DNA from: Hydrogenovibrio thermophilus
GTDB lineage: Bacteria > Pseudomonadota > Gammaproteobacteria > Thiomicrospirales > Thiomicrospiraceae
Direction: 5' to 3'
Length of the DNA stretch: 64,000 bases
NCBI RefSeq assembly: GCF_004028275.1
Contig: NZ_CP035033.1
Span: forward strand, 682,001-746,000
The notes under the pieces were generated by a model that searched no databases, was not told the origin of the DNA, and saw nothing but the letters and a program-made list of their open reading frames with translations. The first letter of the stretch is position 1. Each line of letters starts with the position of its first letter. A program made the position numbers and the translations under genes. Shown piece after piece: positions 35,465 through 44,363 of this stretch.

Positions 35465-37111
35465 ATGAAAGAATGGTTCAAAAAAGGCGAACATTGGGTT
35501 TGGTTTAGTGCGTCGACTGTCAGTATCAGTGTGGTGTTGGTCGTTGGCTTGTTGTTGATGATTTCGTTCCGAGGCCTGGTGCATTTCTGGCCGCATTCGG
35601 TGTATGAATACGAAGTGAAAACCGATAACGGCAAACTGGAGCAAGTGGTCGGTGAATTGCATGAAGTCAAAAGCAAGGAATTCAAAGACCCGAAAGCCGA
35701 AGACGGCATTGTCCGCATTCCGCAGTACCTATTGAAAGTCGGTAACCGTGACGTTTACGGCATTGATTTCCGCTGGATTAATTCGGCGAACATCATCGGT
35801 CGCCAGGACATTCTCGATGACGGCGTCACGGTGGTGGAGCGTTACGAATGGGGGAATGTCTACGGCCATTTGGAATACATTAAGCAGGACGGCAAAATCG
35901 TCGCACGTGGCGATAATGTGTTGCCGATGATGCAGCAGCTGGTGGACAGTGGTCTGGATCTACACAACCAAATCCGATACATCGAAAAAGTCATTATCGG
36001 TGGTATTAACTATAAATTAGAGCAACTGCGTTTGAATGAAAAGCGGCTTGAGACCGACGGTGAATACACTGCCGAGAAACAAGCCGAGTTCGAGGCCGAG
36101 CGCACCACGCTGAAACAAGAATTCAGTGATCAGCAAGATACGTTGAAGGTGTTGTATCGCCAGTCCAATAATCTGGGTGAAGTTACGTTGCAAATTGCGG
36201 GAAATAAATTCATTCATGTTCCGTTGAAATCCATTGTACGTTTCTGGCAGCCAAACAACATGACGTTTGGCGAGCAGGTTGGTTTCTTCTTCACGTCCAT
36301 CGGACACTTCTTGATTGACGATCCGCGTGAAGCGAACACCGAAGGCGGGGTTTTCCCGGCCATCGTCGGGACGGTAACGATGGTGATCCTGATGGCGATT
36401 TTTGTGACGCCGATGGGGGTGATTGCCGCCGTCTATATGAGCGAATACGCCAAAGACGGCATTTTATTGCGGACGGTACGAATTTCCATCAACAACCTGG
36501 CGGGGGTGCCGTCCATCGTGTTCGGTATCTTCGGTCTCGGGTTCTTCGTTTACATCATCGGGGGCAGTATCGACGAACTCTTCTACAGTTACGCCTTGCC
36601 GAGTCCGACCTTCGGTACGCCGGCGTTGCTGTGGGCTTCTTTGACGATGGCGTTATTGACCCTGCCGGTGGTGATCGTTTCGACTCAGGAAGGCTTGTCC
36701 CGTATTCCGCGTGCCTTGCGTGAGGGTGGTCTGGCGCTGGGTGCGACCAAGTCCGAAACCATTATGAAAATTGTCCTGCCGATGTCGATGCCGGCGATTA
36801 TGACCGGTCTGATTCTGGCCGTGGCGCGTGCCGCCGGGGAAGTGGCACCGTTGATGTTGGTCGGTGTGGTGAAATTGGCGCCGGAACTGCCAATCGATTT
36901 GAACGCACCGTTTATTCACTTGGACCGTAAGTTCATGCACCTTGGTTTCCATATCTACGACGTCGGTTTCCAAAGCCCGAACGTTGAAGCGTCTCAGCCG
37001 TTGGTCTATGCCACCTCTTTGTTGTTGGTGTTGATCATCATCGGTTTGAACCTCGGAGCGATCACGATCCGTAATAAGCTGAGAGAGAAGTACAAGGCTC
37101 TGGATAATTAA
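35465..37111 (+). CDS. pstA: Phosphate ABC transporter permease PstA with periplasmic insertion
   Basis: Partner permease of PstC. It has 548 residues against the usual 280-300. A membrane helix near residues 10-34 is followed by about 230 extra residues including a charged coiled-coil stretch (YKLEQLRLNEKRLETDGEYTAEKQAEFEAERTTLKQEF). The standard permease core starts near residue 295, with the EAA-type loop LALGATKSETIMKIVLPMSMPAIM near 421-445. The matched enlargement of PstC and PstA suggests the two extra domains meet in the periplasm. A CCAGGCCTGG copy lies four bases after the stop. Confidence 0.93.
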   Translation: MKEWFKKGEHWVWFSASTVSISVVLVVGLLLMISFRGLVHFWPHSVYEYEVKTDNGKLEQVVGELHEVKSKEFKDPKAEDGIVRIPQYLLKVGNRDVYGIDFRWINSANIIGRQDILDDGVTVVERYEWGNVYGHLEYIKQDGKIVARGDNVLPMMQQLVDSGLDLHNQIRYIEKVIIGGINYKLEQLRLNEKRLETDGEYTAEKQAEFEAERTTLKQEFSDQQDTLKVLYRQSNNLGEVTLQIAGNKFIHVPLKSIVRFWQPNNMTFGEQVGFFFTSIGHFLIDDPREANTEGGVFPAIVGTVTMVILMAIFVTPMGVIAAVYMSEYAKDGILLRTVRISINNLAGVPSIVFGIFGLGFFVYIIGGSIDELFYSYALPSPTFGTPALLWASLTMALLTLPVVIVSTQEGLSRIPRALREGGLALGATKSETIMKIVLPMSMPAIMTGLILAVARAAGEVAPLMLVGVVKLAPELPIDLNAPFIHLDRKFMHLGFHIYDVGFQSPNVEASQPLVYATSLLLVLIIIGLNLGAITIRNKLREKYKALDN

Positions 37112-37114
37112 TGA

Positions 37115-37124
37115 CCAGGCCTGG
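37115..37124. repeat. CCAGGCCTGG palindrome, copy 7 (pstA-pstB gap)
   Basis: Exact copy in the 52-bp gap between pstA and pstB. Flanks are not extended into a long stem and no T run follows, so it is not an evident terminator. Confidence 0.9.
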
Positions 37125-37163
37125 TGGATTATTGCAATAGAATTTTAGAATAGGAATGTTGTT

Positions 37164-37982
37164 ATGACTGAACAGAATATGAATATTTCGATTGATCGTG
37201 ATCATCGTGGTATGCACTTGGACAACGAAAAAATGGCGATTGAGGTCAAGGATTGGAACCTGTTTTACGGTTCCAAACAAGCCTTGCAGAACATCAATAT
37301 GAAACTGCCGCAAAACCGTGTGACGGCGTTTATCGGGCCGTCGGGTTGCGGGAAGTCCACCTTGTTGCGCTGCTTCAACCGCATGAACGATTTGATTGAC
37401 ATCGTGCGCGTGGAAGGGGAGATGCTTTTGCACGGGGACGACATGTACAGTAAGCACATGGATGTGGCGGCGCTGCGTCGTCGTGTGGGCATGGTGTTCC
37501 AAAAGCCGAACCCTTTCCCGAAATCGATTTATGAAAACGTCTGTTACGGTTTGCGTCTGCAAGGCATCAGCGATAAGAACGTGCTGGATGAAACGGTGGA
37601 ATGGGCCTTGAAAGGCGCCGGACTTTGGGAAGAAGTCAAAGACCGTTTGGACGAGAATGCTTTGGGCATGTCGGGTGGTCAGCAACAGCGTTTGTGTATC
37701 GCGCGTGCCATCGCCATCAAGCCGGAAGTTTTGTTGTTGGACGAACCGACATCGGCACTGGATCCGATTTCCACTTTGGCCATCGAAGAATTGATTTTCG
37801 AGCTGAAAAAGGACTTCACGATTTTGATCGTCACGCACAACATGCAGCAGGCAGCTCGTGTGTCCGATTACACCGCATTCATGTACATGGGAGACTTGAT
37901 CGAATACACCGATACCGACTCTCTGTTCACGAATCCGCAAGTCAAACGTACCGAAGATTACATTTCCGGTCGTTACGGTTAA
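37164..37982 (+). CDS. pstB: Phosphate ABC transporter ATP-binding protein
   Basis: Cytoplasmic ATPase of the Pst importer, 272 residues. Walker [14 protein letters not shown] near residue 57, the PstB-specific [14 protein letters not shown]-loop VFQKPNPFP, signature [14 protein letters not shown] near 172, Walker [14 protein letters not shown] near 192 and the H-loop [13 protein letters not shown] are all present. The N terminus has about 25 extra residues. Its stop codon directly abuts the 164-bp palindromic element that separates it from phoU. Confidence 0.97.
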   Translation: MTEQNMNISIDRDHRGMHLDNEKMAIEVKDWNLFYGSKQALQNINMKLPQNRVTAFIGPSGCGKSTLLRCFNRMNDLIDIVRVEGEMLLHGDDMYSKHMDVAALRRRVGMVFQKPNPFPKSIYENVCYGLRLQGISDKNVLDETVEWALKGAGLWEEVKDRLDENALGMSGGQQQRLCIARAIAIKPEVLLLDEPTSALDPISTLAIEELIFELKKDFTILIVTHNMQQAARVSDYTAFMYMGDLIEYTDTDSLFTNPQVKRTEDYISGRYG

Positions 37983-37983
37983 G

Positions 37984-38147
37984 TTGAGAGCTTTACACGA
38001 GATGGGTACACGGCTAAAAATAGCTAAAATCTTCCTGAATGTCGTTGAAAAACTCGTTAATAGCTAGCTATTAACTTCGTTTTCCGCCTGATTCAGAAAA
38101 ATTTTATCTCATTTTTTCCTCGCGTCCCACTCGTGCAAAGCTCTCAA
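37984..38147. repeat. 164-bp near-complete palindrome between pstB and phoU (MITE-like)
   Basis: TTGAGAGCTTTACACGAG starting at 37984 is the inverted counterpart of CTCGTGCAAAGCTCTCAA ending at 38147, with one mismatch. The similarity continues inward, and the exact centre (38065.5) is the 20-bp perfect palindrome GTTAATAGCTAGCTATTAAC. By eye most of each 82-base arm can pair. It has the shape of a small non-autonomous mobile element or ERIC-like repeat. No clear target duplication flanks it and no second copy is seen in the window. RNA from it would form a very long hairpin. Confidence 0.8.
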
Positions 38148-38195
38148 TGTTGAGTATTGAGTTATAGTTATAAGAACAGTCAGGAGAGTCATCAC

Positions 38196-38930
38196 ATGGA
38201 AAAACAAGAATTCAGCTCACACATTTCGGAAATGCTGAACCGTAATCTGGAAGATTTGTTCAACCACATTCTGGAAATGGGCGGCATGGTCGAGCGCCAG
38301 TTTGAAACGGCGTTGGTCGCTTTGGGCAGTGGCGATACCGAAAAAGCGGTGGAAATCATCGCCTTCGACAAAGCAATTAATAAAGCGGAAATGGAAATCG
38401 ACCGTTTGTGCGCGAAAGTATTGGCGCGCCAACAACCGACGGCTTCCGATTTGCGTTTGATCATTGCCGCGATTCGCATCGCCATCGATCTGGAGCGTAT
38501 GGGCGACGAAATCGTCAAGATCGCGAAAATGGTCATCGTGTTCGGAAAAGAGCACCAAGTGAAGTGCGCTGAATTGCCGGGCTACGTTGAATTGATGGAC
38601 ATTTCCACGCGCTCCAACGCCATGCTGAAAACTGCGCTGGATTCTTTTGCTCGCGTTTCCACCGAAGGGGCTGGTAAAATCATTCAGGAAGAAGAATTGA
38701 TCGACGACATTTTCGCCGATGCCATGGCGGATTTGAAAACCTCTCTGAAAGAGATGCCGGATCAAGTAGAATGTCTGATGGAAATGATCATCGCATTGCG
38801 CGCTTCCGAGCGTGTATCGGATCATGCCAGAAACATTGTGGAAAGCATCATCTACCTGGTTCAAGGGATGGATATGCGTAACCTAGACAGCGAACGCTTA
38901 AACGAGTTCTTGAGCGAGCTGGAATCTTAA
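38196..38930 (+). CDS. phoU: Phosphate signalling regulator PhoU
   Basis: A 244-residue helical protein with two PhoU repeats (LFNHILEMGGMVERQFETALVAL...IEIDRLCAKVLARQQPTASDLRLIIAAIRIAIDLERMGDEIVKIAK; second repeat near residues 115-220 with SERVSDHARNIVESIIYL). It links Pst transport activity to PhoR/PhoB signalling and restrains the regulon when phosphate is sufficient. ATG 38196 has an AGGAGA ribosome site; a TTG at 38157 would lengthen it by 13 residues and begin beside the palindromic element. phoB follows after 12 bp. Confidence 0.95.
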   Translation: MEKQEFSSHISEMLNRNLEDLFNHILEMGGMVERQFETALVALGSGDTEKAVEIIAFDKAINKAEMEIDRLCAKVLARQQPTASDLRLIIAAIRIAIDLERMGDEIVKIAKMVIVFGKEHQVKCAELPGYVELMDISTRSNAMLKTALDSFARVSTEGAGKIIQEEELIDDIFADAMADLKTSLKEMPDQVECLMEMIIALRASERVSDHARNIVESIIYLVQGMDMRNLDSERLNEFLSELES

Positions 38931-38942
38931 CGGGAAAGATTT

Positions 38943-39635
38943 ATGACAGAGCAATGCATTTTAGTGGTCGAAGATGAAGCCGCCATTCGCGATATGTTGA
39001 ATTTCACGTTAACAGCGGCGAATTATAAGGTCATCGAAGCCCCGAATGCAGAGCAAGGCTGGAAACTGTTGTTGGAACACCAGCCGGACTGCGTGTTATT
39101 GGATTGGATGTTGCCGGGCGTGTCGGGTGTTTCGCTGGCTCAGCGTATTCGTCAGAACGACCAGACCGCCGGCATTCCGATTATCATGCTGACGGCCCGT
39201 GGTGAGGAAAACGACCAGGTGCAGGGTTTTGATGCGGGTGCCGACGATTACGTCGTCAAACCCTTTTCGCCGCGAGCCTTGGTGGCACGGGTCAAGGCCT
39301 TGCTGCGACGTCAATCCCCCGAAAAGAATGCGCTGGACGTGGTGCGTTCCGGCGATTTGAAGCTGGATTTATCCAGTTACCGTTTTACAGTCAATGACCA
39401 AGAAGTTAAACTTGGGCCAACAGAGTTCAAGTTGATGCATTTCTTCATGACGCATTCCAACCGTGTTTATACCCGTGTCCAGTTGCTGGACCAGGTGTGG
39501 GGGGAGAATGTCGTGGTCGAAGAGAGAACCGTCGATGTTCACATTCGGCGTCTCAGAAAACTATTGGAGCCCGTCGGGGCAGCCGATACGATTCAAACCG
39601 TAAGAGGTGCTGGCTATCGTTTCTCTGTTGAATAA
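38943..39635 (+). CDS. phoB: Phosphate regulon response regulator
   Basis: A 230-residue OmpR-class regulator. The receiver domain has acidic residues in VVEDEAA and the phospho-acceptor Asp in CVLLDWMLPG near residue 54, with Lys in YVVKPFSP near 105. The winged-helix domain ends with VDVHIRRLRKLLEPVGAADTIQTVRGAGYRFSVE. Predicted to bind the Pho boxes before pstC (33118) and pstS (42794). phoR follows after 15 bp. Confidence 0.97.
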   Translation: MTEQCILVVEDEAAIRDMLNFTLTAANYKVIEAPNAEQGWKLLLEHQPDCVLLDWMLPGVSGVSLAQRIRQNDQTAGIPIIMLTARGEENDQVQGFDAGADDYVVKPFSPRALVARVKALLRRQSPEKNALDVVRSGDLKLDLSSYRFTVNDQEVKLGPTEFKLMHFFMTHSNRVYTRVQLLDQVWGENVVVEERTVDVHIRRLRKLLEPVGAADTIQTVRGAGYRFSVE

Positions 39636-39650
39636 GAGGAAAACGATTCA

Positions 39651-40934
39651 GTGTCAAAAGGAATTACGCGGGAACTCACCTGGGTCATCACCAGTGTGTG
39701 GCTCGCCCTGTTCATCGCATGGATGACCGATTGGTGGATGGCCACCTTTTTCGGTTATTTGCTGTTCTATATCGCCCGTCAATTGTACAGTATCTATCGC
39801 TTCGAACTTTGGATGAAGGGCACGCCTAATGTGTCTTATCCACCTGGCTCCGGTCTGTGGGGCGAGTTAGGGTATCTGGTCTCACGCAAACAGCGTTCGC
39901 TGGAAAAGCACGCCGACTTACAGTTTTACAAATCCGAGCAATTCCTGGCCGCGTCCATGACGATTCCGGACGCCATTATCTCGCTGAATGAATCCAATCA
40001 AATTGAATGGTTTAACAATTCCGCCAAAAAGCTGTTCAAGCTGAAACACAGTGATACCCATCGTAAAATCGAAAATCTGCTGCGGCACCCGGATTTCATT
40101 CAGTACCTCAAGTCGGGGCGTTATGAAAAATCGGTGATTTTATCTTCACTCAACGGGATTCCTCGGGTGTTCAATCTGAAATTATTCCCGTATTTTCAGG
40201 AACATAAGCTGCTGATCGTCAAGGACATTCACGAGCTTTACAATCTGGCGCAAATCCGCCGTGATTTCATTGCCAATGCGTCACATGAACTGCGTACGCC
40301 GCTGACCGTATTGAACGGTTACATCGAAGTGATGATGGACGGCCAAGAACCGGATTCCATGTGGGTGAAGCCGTTGGAACAGATGCACAACCAATCCGAA
40401 CGGATGCAGTCCATCATCAACGATTTGCTGACGCTTTCGGCCATGGAATCGGAAACGCTGGTCGGTAAGGAGAAAACCGTTCCGATTGCTCCCATCCTCA
40501 AAAAAATGGAACAGGACGCCACTCAGATGAGCCAAGGAAAACACAGTTTTAGGTTTGAGTTGGACGAGAGTCTGGCGTTGAAAGGTTACGAAGAACCGCT
40601 GAAGAGTGTGTTGATGAACCTGATTTCCAACGCCATCCGTTATACGCCGGAAGGCGGGCAAATCACCGTGCGCTGGTACGAAGACGCAAAAGGGCCGCAC
40701 TTTCAGGTGGACGACACCGGCATCGGGATTTCGCAGGAACACATCAGTCGCCTGACCGAACGTTTTTATCGTGTCGATACGGCACGTTCACGCGACACCG
40801 GTGGCACCGGTTTGGGGTTGGCCATCGTCAAGCACATCCTGGAACGTCATGATGCCAAGTTGGTGATTAAAAGCCAGTTGGGTAAAGGGTCAAGCTTCCG
40901 GTGCGATTTTCCGCGCAGCAAGGCCGTGCATTAA
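39651..40934 (+). CDS. phoR: Phosphate regulon sensor histidine kinase
   Basis: A 427-residue membrane kinase starting at GTG 39651. Two close hydrophobic segments lie at about 10-45, then a PAS-like region (ASMTIPDAIISLNESNQIEWFN), the H-box NASHELRTPLTVLNGYIEVM near residue 207, N-box LISNAIRYTPEGGQ, and G boxes DDTGIGI and GTGLGLAIVKHILERH. It lacks a large periplasmic loop, like E. coli PhoR, in keeping with sensing through Pst/PhoU. After it come two copies of the CCAGGCCTGG palindrome and convergent pit. Confidence 0.96.
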   Translation: MSKGITRELTWVITSVWLALFIAWMTDWWMATFFGYLLFYIARQLYSIYRFELWMKGTPNVSYPPGSGLWGELGYLVSRKQRSLEKHADLQFYKSEQFLAASMTIPDAIISLNESNQIEWFNNSAKKLFKLKHSDTHRKIENLLRHPDFIQYLKSGRYEKSVILSSLNGIPRVFNLKLFPYFQEHKLLIVKDIHELYNLAQIRRDFIANASHELRTPLTVLNGYIEVMMDGQEPDSMWVKPLEQMHNQSERMQSIINDLLTLSAMESETLVGKEKTVPIAPILKKMEQDATQMSQGKHSFRFELDESLALKGYEEPLKSVLMNLISNAIRYTPEGGQITVRWYEDAKGPHFQVDDTGIGISQEHISRLTERFYRVDTARSRDTGGTGLGLAIVKHILERHDAKLVIKSQLGKGSSFRCDFPRSKAVH

Positions 40935-40982
40935 ACGACGGATGTCATCAGGGTTGCGATGACTCTGGATAGTAGGGAATGA

Positions 40983-41017
40983 CCAGGCCTGGCGGAAATG
41001 AAAATAGCCAGGCCTGG
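40983..41017. repeat. CCAGGCCTGG palindrome, copies 8 and 9 in tandem
   Basis: Exact copies at 40983-40992 and 41008-41017, with 25 bp between their start points, in the 134-bp gap between convergent phoR and pit. They are flanked by short A runs. It is the only place in the window where two intergenic copies are this close. Confidence 0.9.
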
Positions 41018-41068
41018 TTAAAATGAATGATGTCTTGACGAATCGGAAGACCGATTACAGCCATTGGG

Positions 41069-42640
41069 TTATGGCAGCATCATACCGCGGATCGTGAAGT
41101 AAATCATCGCCGCCAGAATGCCGGAAACCGGGACGGTGATGACCCACGCGGCGACGATTTTCAAGAAGGCCGAACGTTTGACCAGCTCTTTCTGATACAC
41201 CTTATTCAAGGATTTACGTTCTTTCTTGGTCAATTCCACTTCCGCTTTATGCTGCTTTAGTTCCGCCAGCATGATTTTCTTCTCCTGAATGCTGGCTTTT
41301 CCGAAACGCTCGATGTATTGCTCGATTTCCGCCTGATTGGCGCCTTCGTGGTGGTCACGAATCTGCTGCAGGGTTTTGGCGTAGTTGCGCTTCAGGTATT
41401 CACGCAGGAAGCCGACACCGAAAATCCCGCCCACGGCAATGTGAGTGGAACTGACCGGCAAGCCCAGCTGAGACGCGATGATGACGGTAATGGCCGCGGC
41501 CATCGCAATCGAGAAGGCACGCATTTGATCCAGTTCGGTGATTTCGGAACCGACGGTTTTAATCAGTTTCGGCCCGAACAACAGTAGCCCTAAACTGATG
41601 CCGATGGCACCAATCAACATGACCCACAATGGAATTTCAGCTTTGGTGGAGACCTGATGGCTCTGCACCGCATCGTTAATGGCAGCCAAAGGCCCGACGG
41701 CGTTGGCGACGTCATTGGCACCGTGCGCGAAGCTCAATAGCGCGGCGGCGAAAATCAACGGAATGGTGAAAAGAGCGTTGACACTGGCTTTGCTGCTTTT
41801 CAAGCCATTGGCTTGGCGGGCAATCATCGGGCGGACGCTTAAGTACACCATGAAGGCGATGGCGAGACCGACCAGTGACGCGGTTAAAAAGTCCGCGTGC
41901 CAGATTTTTTTCAGGCCTTTCAGAATCAAATAGGTCGAGAAAGCCCAGGCCATGACGGAAATCAGAATCGGCACCGTCCTTTTTGCCGCGGCGAGCATGT
42001 CGTCCTGATAGGTGATGCTGCGTTTGATCCAGAGCAGGAACATGGCCGCGATCAACCCCCCGATGACCGGTGAGATAATCCAGCTGGCGGCAATGGCGCC
42101 CATTTTGTCCCAGTTGGCGATTTCCCAACCGGTGGCGGCGATGCCGGCGCCGAGAACGCCGCCCACAATGGAGTGGGTGGTGGACACCGGCGCGCCCATG
42201 GCCGTGGCCAGGTTCAGCCAAATCGCTCCGGACAGGAGGGCGGCGATCATCAGCCAGACAAAGGTATCGCCGTTCTCAATCAGAGCGGGGTCGATAATGC
42301 CTTTTTTAATGGTGCTGATGACGTCGCCACCGGCAATCAAGGCCCCGGCGGATTCGAAGACGGCGGCGATGATGATGGCGCCGGTCAAGGTTAAGGCTTT
42401 CGAGCCGACGGCGGGGCCAACGTTGTTGGCCACGTCATTGGCGCCGATGTTCATCGCCATGTAACCGCCGATCATGGCGGCAATGACCAATTCGACACTG
42501 ACCGTTCCGGTGCCCAGTTGCAAATTGGCGGAGAAAAGCATGATGAGGATAATGAAGAGCAGGGCCGATCCGAAGCGGAACATTTCCTTCCGACTTTTGC
42601 TGGTGGCGTCTTCGATGTCATTAATGTCCCGAAATTCCAT
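41069..42640 (-). CDS. pit: Low-affinity inorganic phosphate transporter (Pit family)
   Basis: A 523-residue secondary phosphate transporter with about ten membrane segments. The duplicated family signature appears twice: NIGANDVANNVGPAVGSKAL in the first half and SFAHGANDVANAVGPLAAI in the second. A basic cytoplasmic stretch near the C terminus (KKIMLAELKQHKAEVELTKKERKSLNK) precedes the last helix. ATG 42640 with GAGAGA upstream is chosen; the frame is open 31 codons further but that part is not transporter-like. It is convergent with phoR and divergent from pstS, so the pho region carries both high- and low-affinity uptake. Confidence 0.93.
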   Translation of the reverse strand: MEFRDINDIEDATSKSRKEMFRFGSALLFIILIMLFSANLQLGTGTVSVELVIAAMIGGYMAMNIGANDVANNVGPAVGSKALTLTGAIIIAAVFESAGALIAGGDVISTIKKGIIDPALIENGDTFVWLMIAALLSGAIWLNLATAMGAPVSTTHSIVGGVLGAGIAATGWEIANWDKMGAIAASWIISPVIGGLIAAMFLLWIKRSITYQDDMLAAAKRTVPILISVMAWAFSTYLILKGLKKIWHADFLTASLVGLAIAFMVYLSVRPMIARQANGLKSSKASVNALFTIPLIFAAALLSFAHGANDVANAVGPLAAINDAVQSHQVSTKAEIPLWVMLIGAIGISLGLLLFGPKLIKTVGSEITELDQMRAFSIAMAAAITVIIASQLGLPVSSTHIAVGGIFGVGFLREYLKRNYAKTLQQIRDHHEGANQAEIEQYIERFGKASIQEKKIMLAELKQHKAEVELTKKERKSLNKVYQKELVKRSAFLKIVAAWVITVPVSGILAAMIYFTIRGMMLP

Positions 42641-42793
42641 GGAATGTCTCTCTGTTTCACTGTTTGATTTTGAGCGATTCTGACAAGCGGGAATTGTATA
42701 AAAAATTACGTGAGGATTGGGATAATGTGACAAATATATTGCAATATTTTTGATGTGTGTTTTGTTTACGGGGCTGGAAAGGCCCGATTGACG

Positions 42794-42849
42794 GTGTCAT
42801 ATAACTGTCATTTTTGTTTCATTTGGATGTTACGCCAGCCCGTCATAAT
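42794..42849 (+). promoter_or_regulatory. Four-repeat Pho box array and -10 for pstS
   Basis: Seven-base repeats spaced by four bases: GTGTCAT (42794), CTGTCAT (42805), GTTTCAT (42816), ATGTTAC (42827). The last ends ten bases before CATAAT (42844-42849). This is two adjacent PhoB boxes in register with the promoter, predicting strong phosphate-starvation induction. It lies in the 259-bp gap between divergent pit and pstS. Confidence 0.8.
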
Positions 42850-42899
42850 CCTTCCTGTCTATAAAGATAAATACTTTCTATTTTTTAGGAGAAGAAGTA

Positions 42900-43868
42900 A
42901 TGAAACGCAATCTACTAATTGCAATGGGTCTTGCTACCGCTGTGGTTTCTAACTCTGTTTATGCCGCTGGTGTGGATTCTGCTATTCCAGACTACAAAAA
43001 AGTTTCCGGTGTTTCCGGTAACCTGTCTTCTGTTGGTTCCGATACTTTGGCGAACTTGATGACGCTTTGGGCGGAAGAATTCAAGCGTACTTATCCTAAC
43101 GTCAACATTCAGATTCAAGCGGCCGGTTCTTCAACGGCTCCTCCAGCGTTGACTGAGTCAACTTCTAACATCGGTCCTATGAGCCGTAAAATGAAGTCTA
43201 AAGAAACGGCCATGTTCGAAAAGAAACACGGTTATAAGCCTACTGCAATCGGTGTTGCAATCGATGCGCTAGCGGTTTACGTCAACAAAGACAACCCAAT
43301 CAAAGGTTTGGCGATTCCTCAAGTGGATGCCATCTTCTCTTCAACTCGTAAGTGTGGCGCGAAAAACGACGTGACAACTTGGGGTGGTGTTGGTCTGACA
43401 GGTGAGTGGAAAGACAAGTCTATCCAGCTTTACGGACGTAACTCTGTTTCCGGTACTTACGGTTACTTCAAGAAGAAAGCGCTTTGTAAAGGTGACTACA
43501 AGTCTTCTGTGAACGAGCAACCAGGTTCAGCTTCCGTTGTTCAATCCGTTACTTCTTCTTTGAACGGCATCGGTTATTCCGGTATCGGTTACAAAACAGC
43601 CGGTGTTAAAGCGGTTCCGCTTTCTAAGAAAGACGACGGTAAATTCGTCGCGGCGACACCTGAGAATGCTTTGAACGGCACTTATCCTTTGGCGCGTGTG
43701 CTTTACGTTTACGTCAACAAAGCGCCTAACAAGCCGCTTGAGCCAGTTGTGAAAGAATTCTTGAACTTGGTTCTTTCTCAAAAAGGTCAACAAGACGTAG
43801 TGAAAGACGGTTACATTCCTCTACCAGCGAACATGGTTGAGAAATACCGCGCGATCATCAACAAGTAA
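42900..43868 (+). CDS. pstS: Periplasmic phosphate-binding protein
   Basis: A 322-residue solute-binding protein delivering phosphate to PstCAB. A signal peptide ([24 protein letters not shown]) is followed by the phosphate-site motifs [41 protein letters not shown] and [26 protein letters not shown] precedes ATG 42900. Unusually it is separated from pstCAB by phoU-phoB-phoR and pit, with its own Pho box array. It is followed by a strong terminator. Codons favour T in third position more than in neighbours, as expected for a highly expressed gene. Confidence 0.95.
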   Translation: MKRNLLIAMGLATAVVSNSVYAAGVDSAIPDYKKVSGVSGNLSSVGSDTLANLMTLWAEEFKRTYPNVNIQIQAAGSSTAPPALTESTSNIGPMSRKMKSKETAMFEKKHGYKPTAIGVAIDALAVYVNKDNPIKGLAIPQVDAIFSSTRKCGAKNDVTTWGGVGLTGEWKDKSIQLYGRNSVSGTYGYFKKKALCKGDYKSSVNEQPGSASVVQSVTSSLNGIGYSGIGYKTAGVKAVPLSKKDDGKFVAATPENALNGTYPLARVLYVYVNKAPNKPLEPVVKEFLNLVLSQKGQQDVVKDGYIPLPANMVEKYRAIINK

Positions 43869-43886
43869 TTGTTGGTTATCCTTGTC

Positions 43887-43912
43887 AAAAAGCCCTCTTC
43901 GGAGGGCTTTTT
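43887..43912 (+). terminator. Rho-independent terminator after pstS
   Basis: AGCCCTC (43891-43897), loop TTCG, GAGGGCT (43902-43908), flanked by A and T runs. A weaker hairpin with T run (CCACC/GGTGG) follows at about 43924-43948. Confidence 0.92.
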
Positions 43913-43980
43913 TCGTTTGAGATGAAACCACCTTAACCGGTGGCTTTTTATGTTTGTTTAGTCGACTTTAGCCAATCGCA

Positions 43981-44232
43981 TTAAACCAGTTCGATTTCAA
44001 TGTCCGATAAGGGAATCACGCTGCACGTCAAGATATAGCCGCTGTCGGTTTCATAGACCGGATCCTGAATTTCTTCCACATCACCGGAAACCAAGCGCAC
44101 TTCACAGGCACCGCAGTTGCCACCGCGACAGCTGTAGGGCATATCAAATCCGGCTTCGTCCAATGCGTCCAGTAATGAAAACTGGCCGTCAAATTCACAT
44201 TCTCCTTGTCCTGATACTTTAATTTTCGGCAT
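43981..44232 (-). CDS. [2Fe-2S] plant-type ferredoxin
   Basis: An 83-residue electron carrier. Cluster ligands are C35, C40, C43 (CRGGNCGAC) and C70 (ILTCSV), the plant-type spacing. No signal peptide, so cytoplasmic. It is a single gene between pstS and the ion channel with no nearby reductase; its electron donor and acceptor are unknown. The start ATG 44232 is the only candidate. Confidence 0.9.
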   Translation of the reverse strand: MPKIKVSGQGECEFDGQFSLLDALDEAGFDMPYSCRGGNCGACEVRLVSGDVEEIQDPVYETDSGYILTCSVIPLSDIEIELV

Positions 44233-44363
44233 GGTTTTGACCTTTGTTAAGCGTGTTAAAAGTTTTATTTTAACAATTCAAATCCCATCCTTTGCAGTAA
44301 AATAGCCTCAATTTATAAACTTGGTTTATTCGGTTAATCATTTATTTTAATGGAAGGGTGATT

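Noticed and set aside
37984-38147. Insertion sequence with transposase
   Set aside because: The element is only 164 bp, contains no coding frame and shows no clear target-site duplication, so it is called a palindromic repeat, not an IS.
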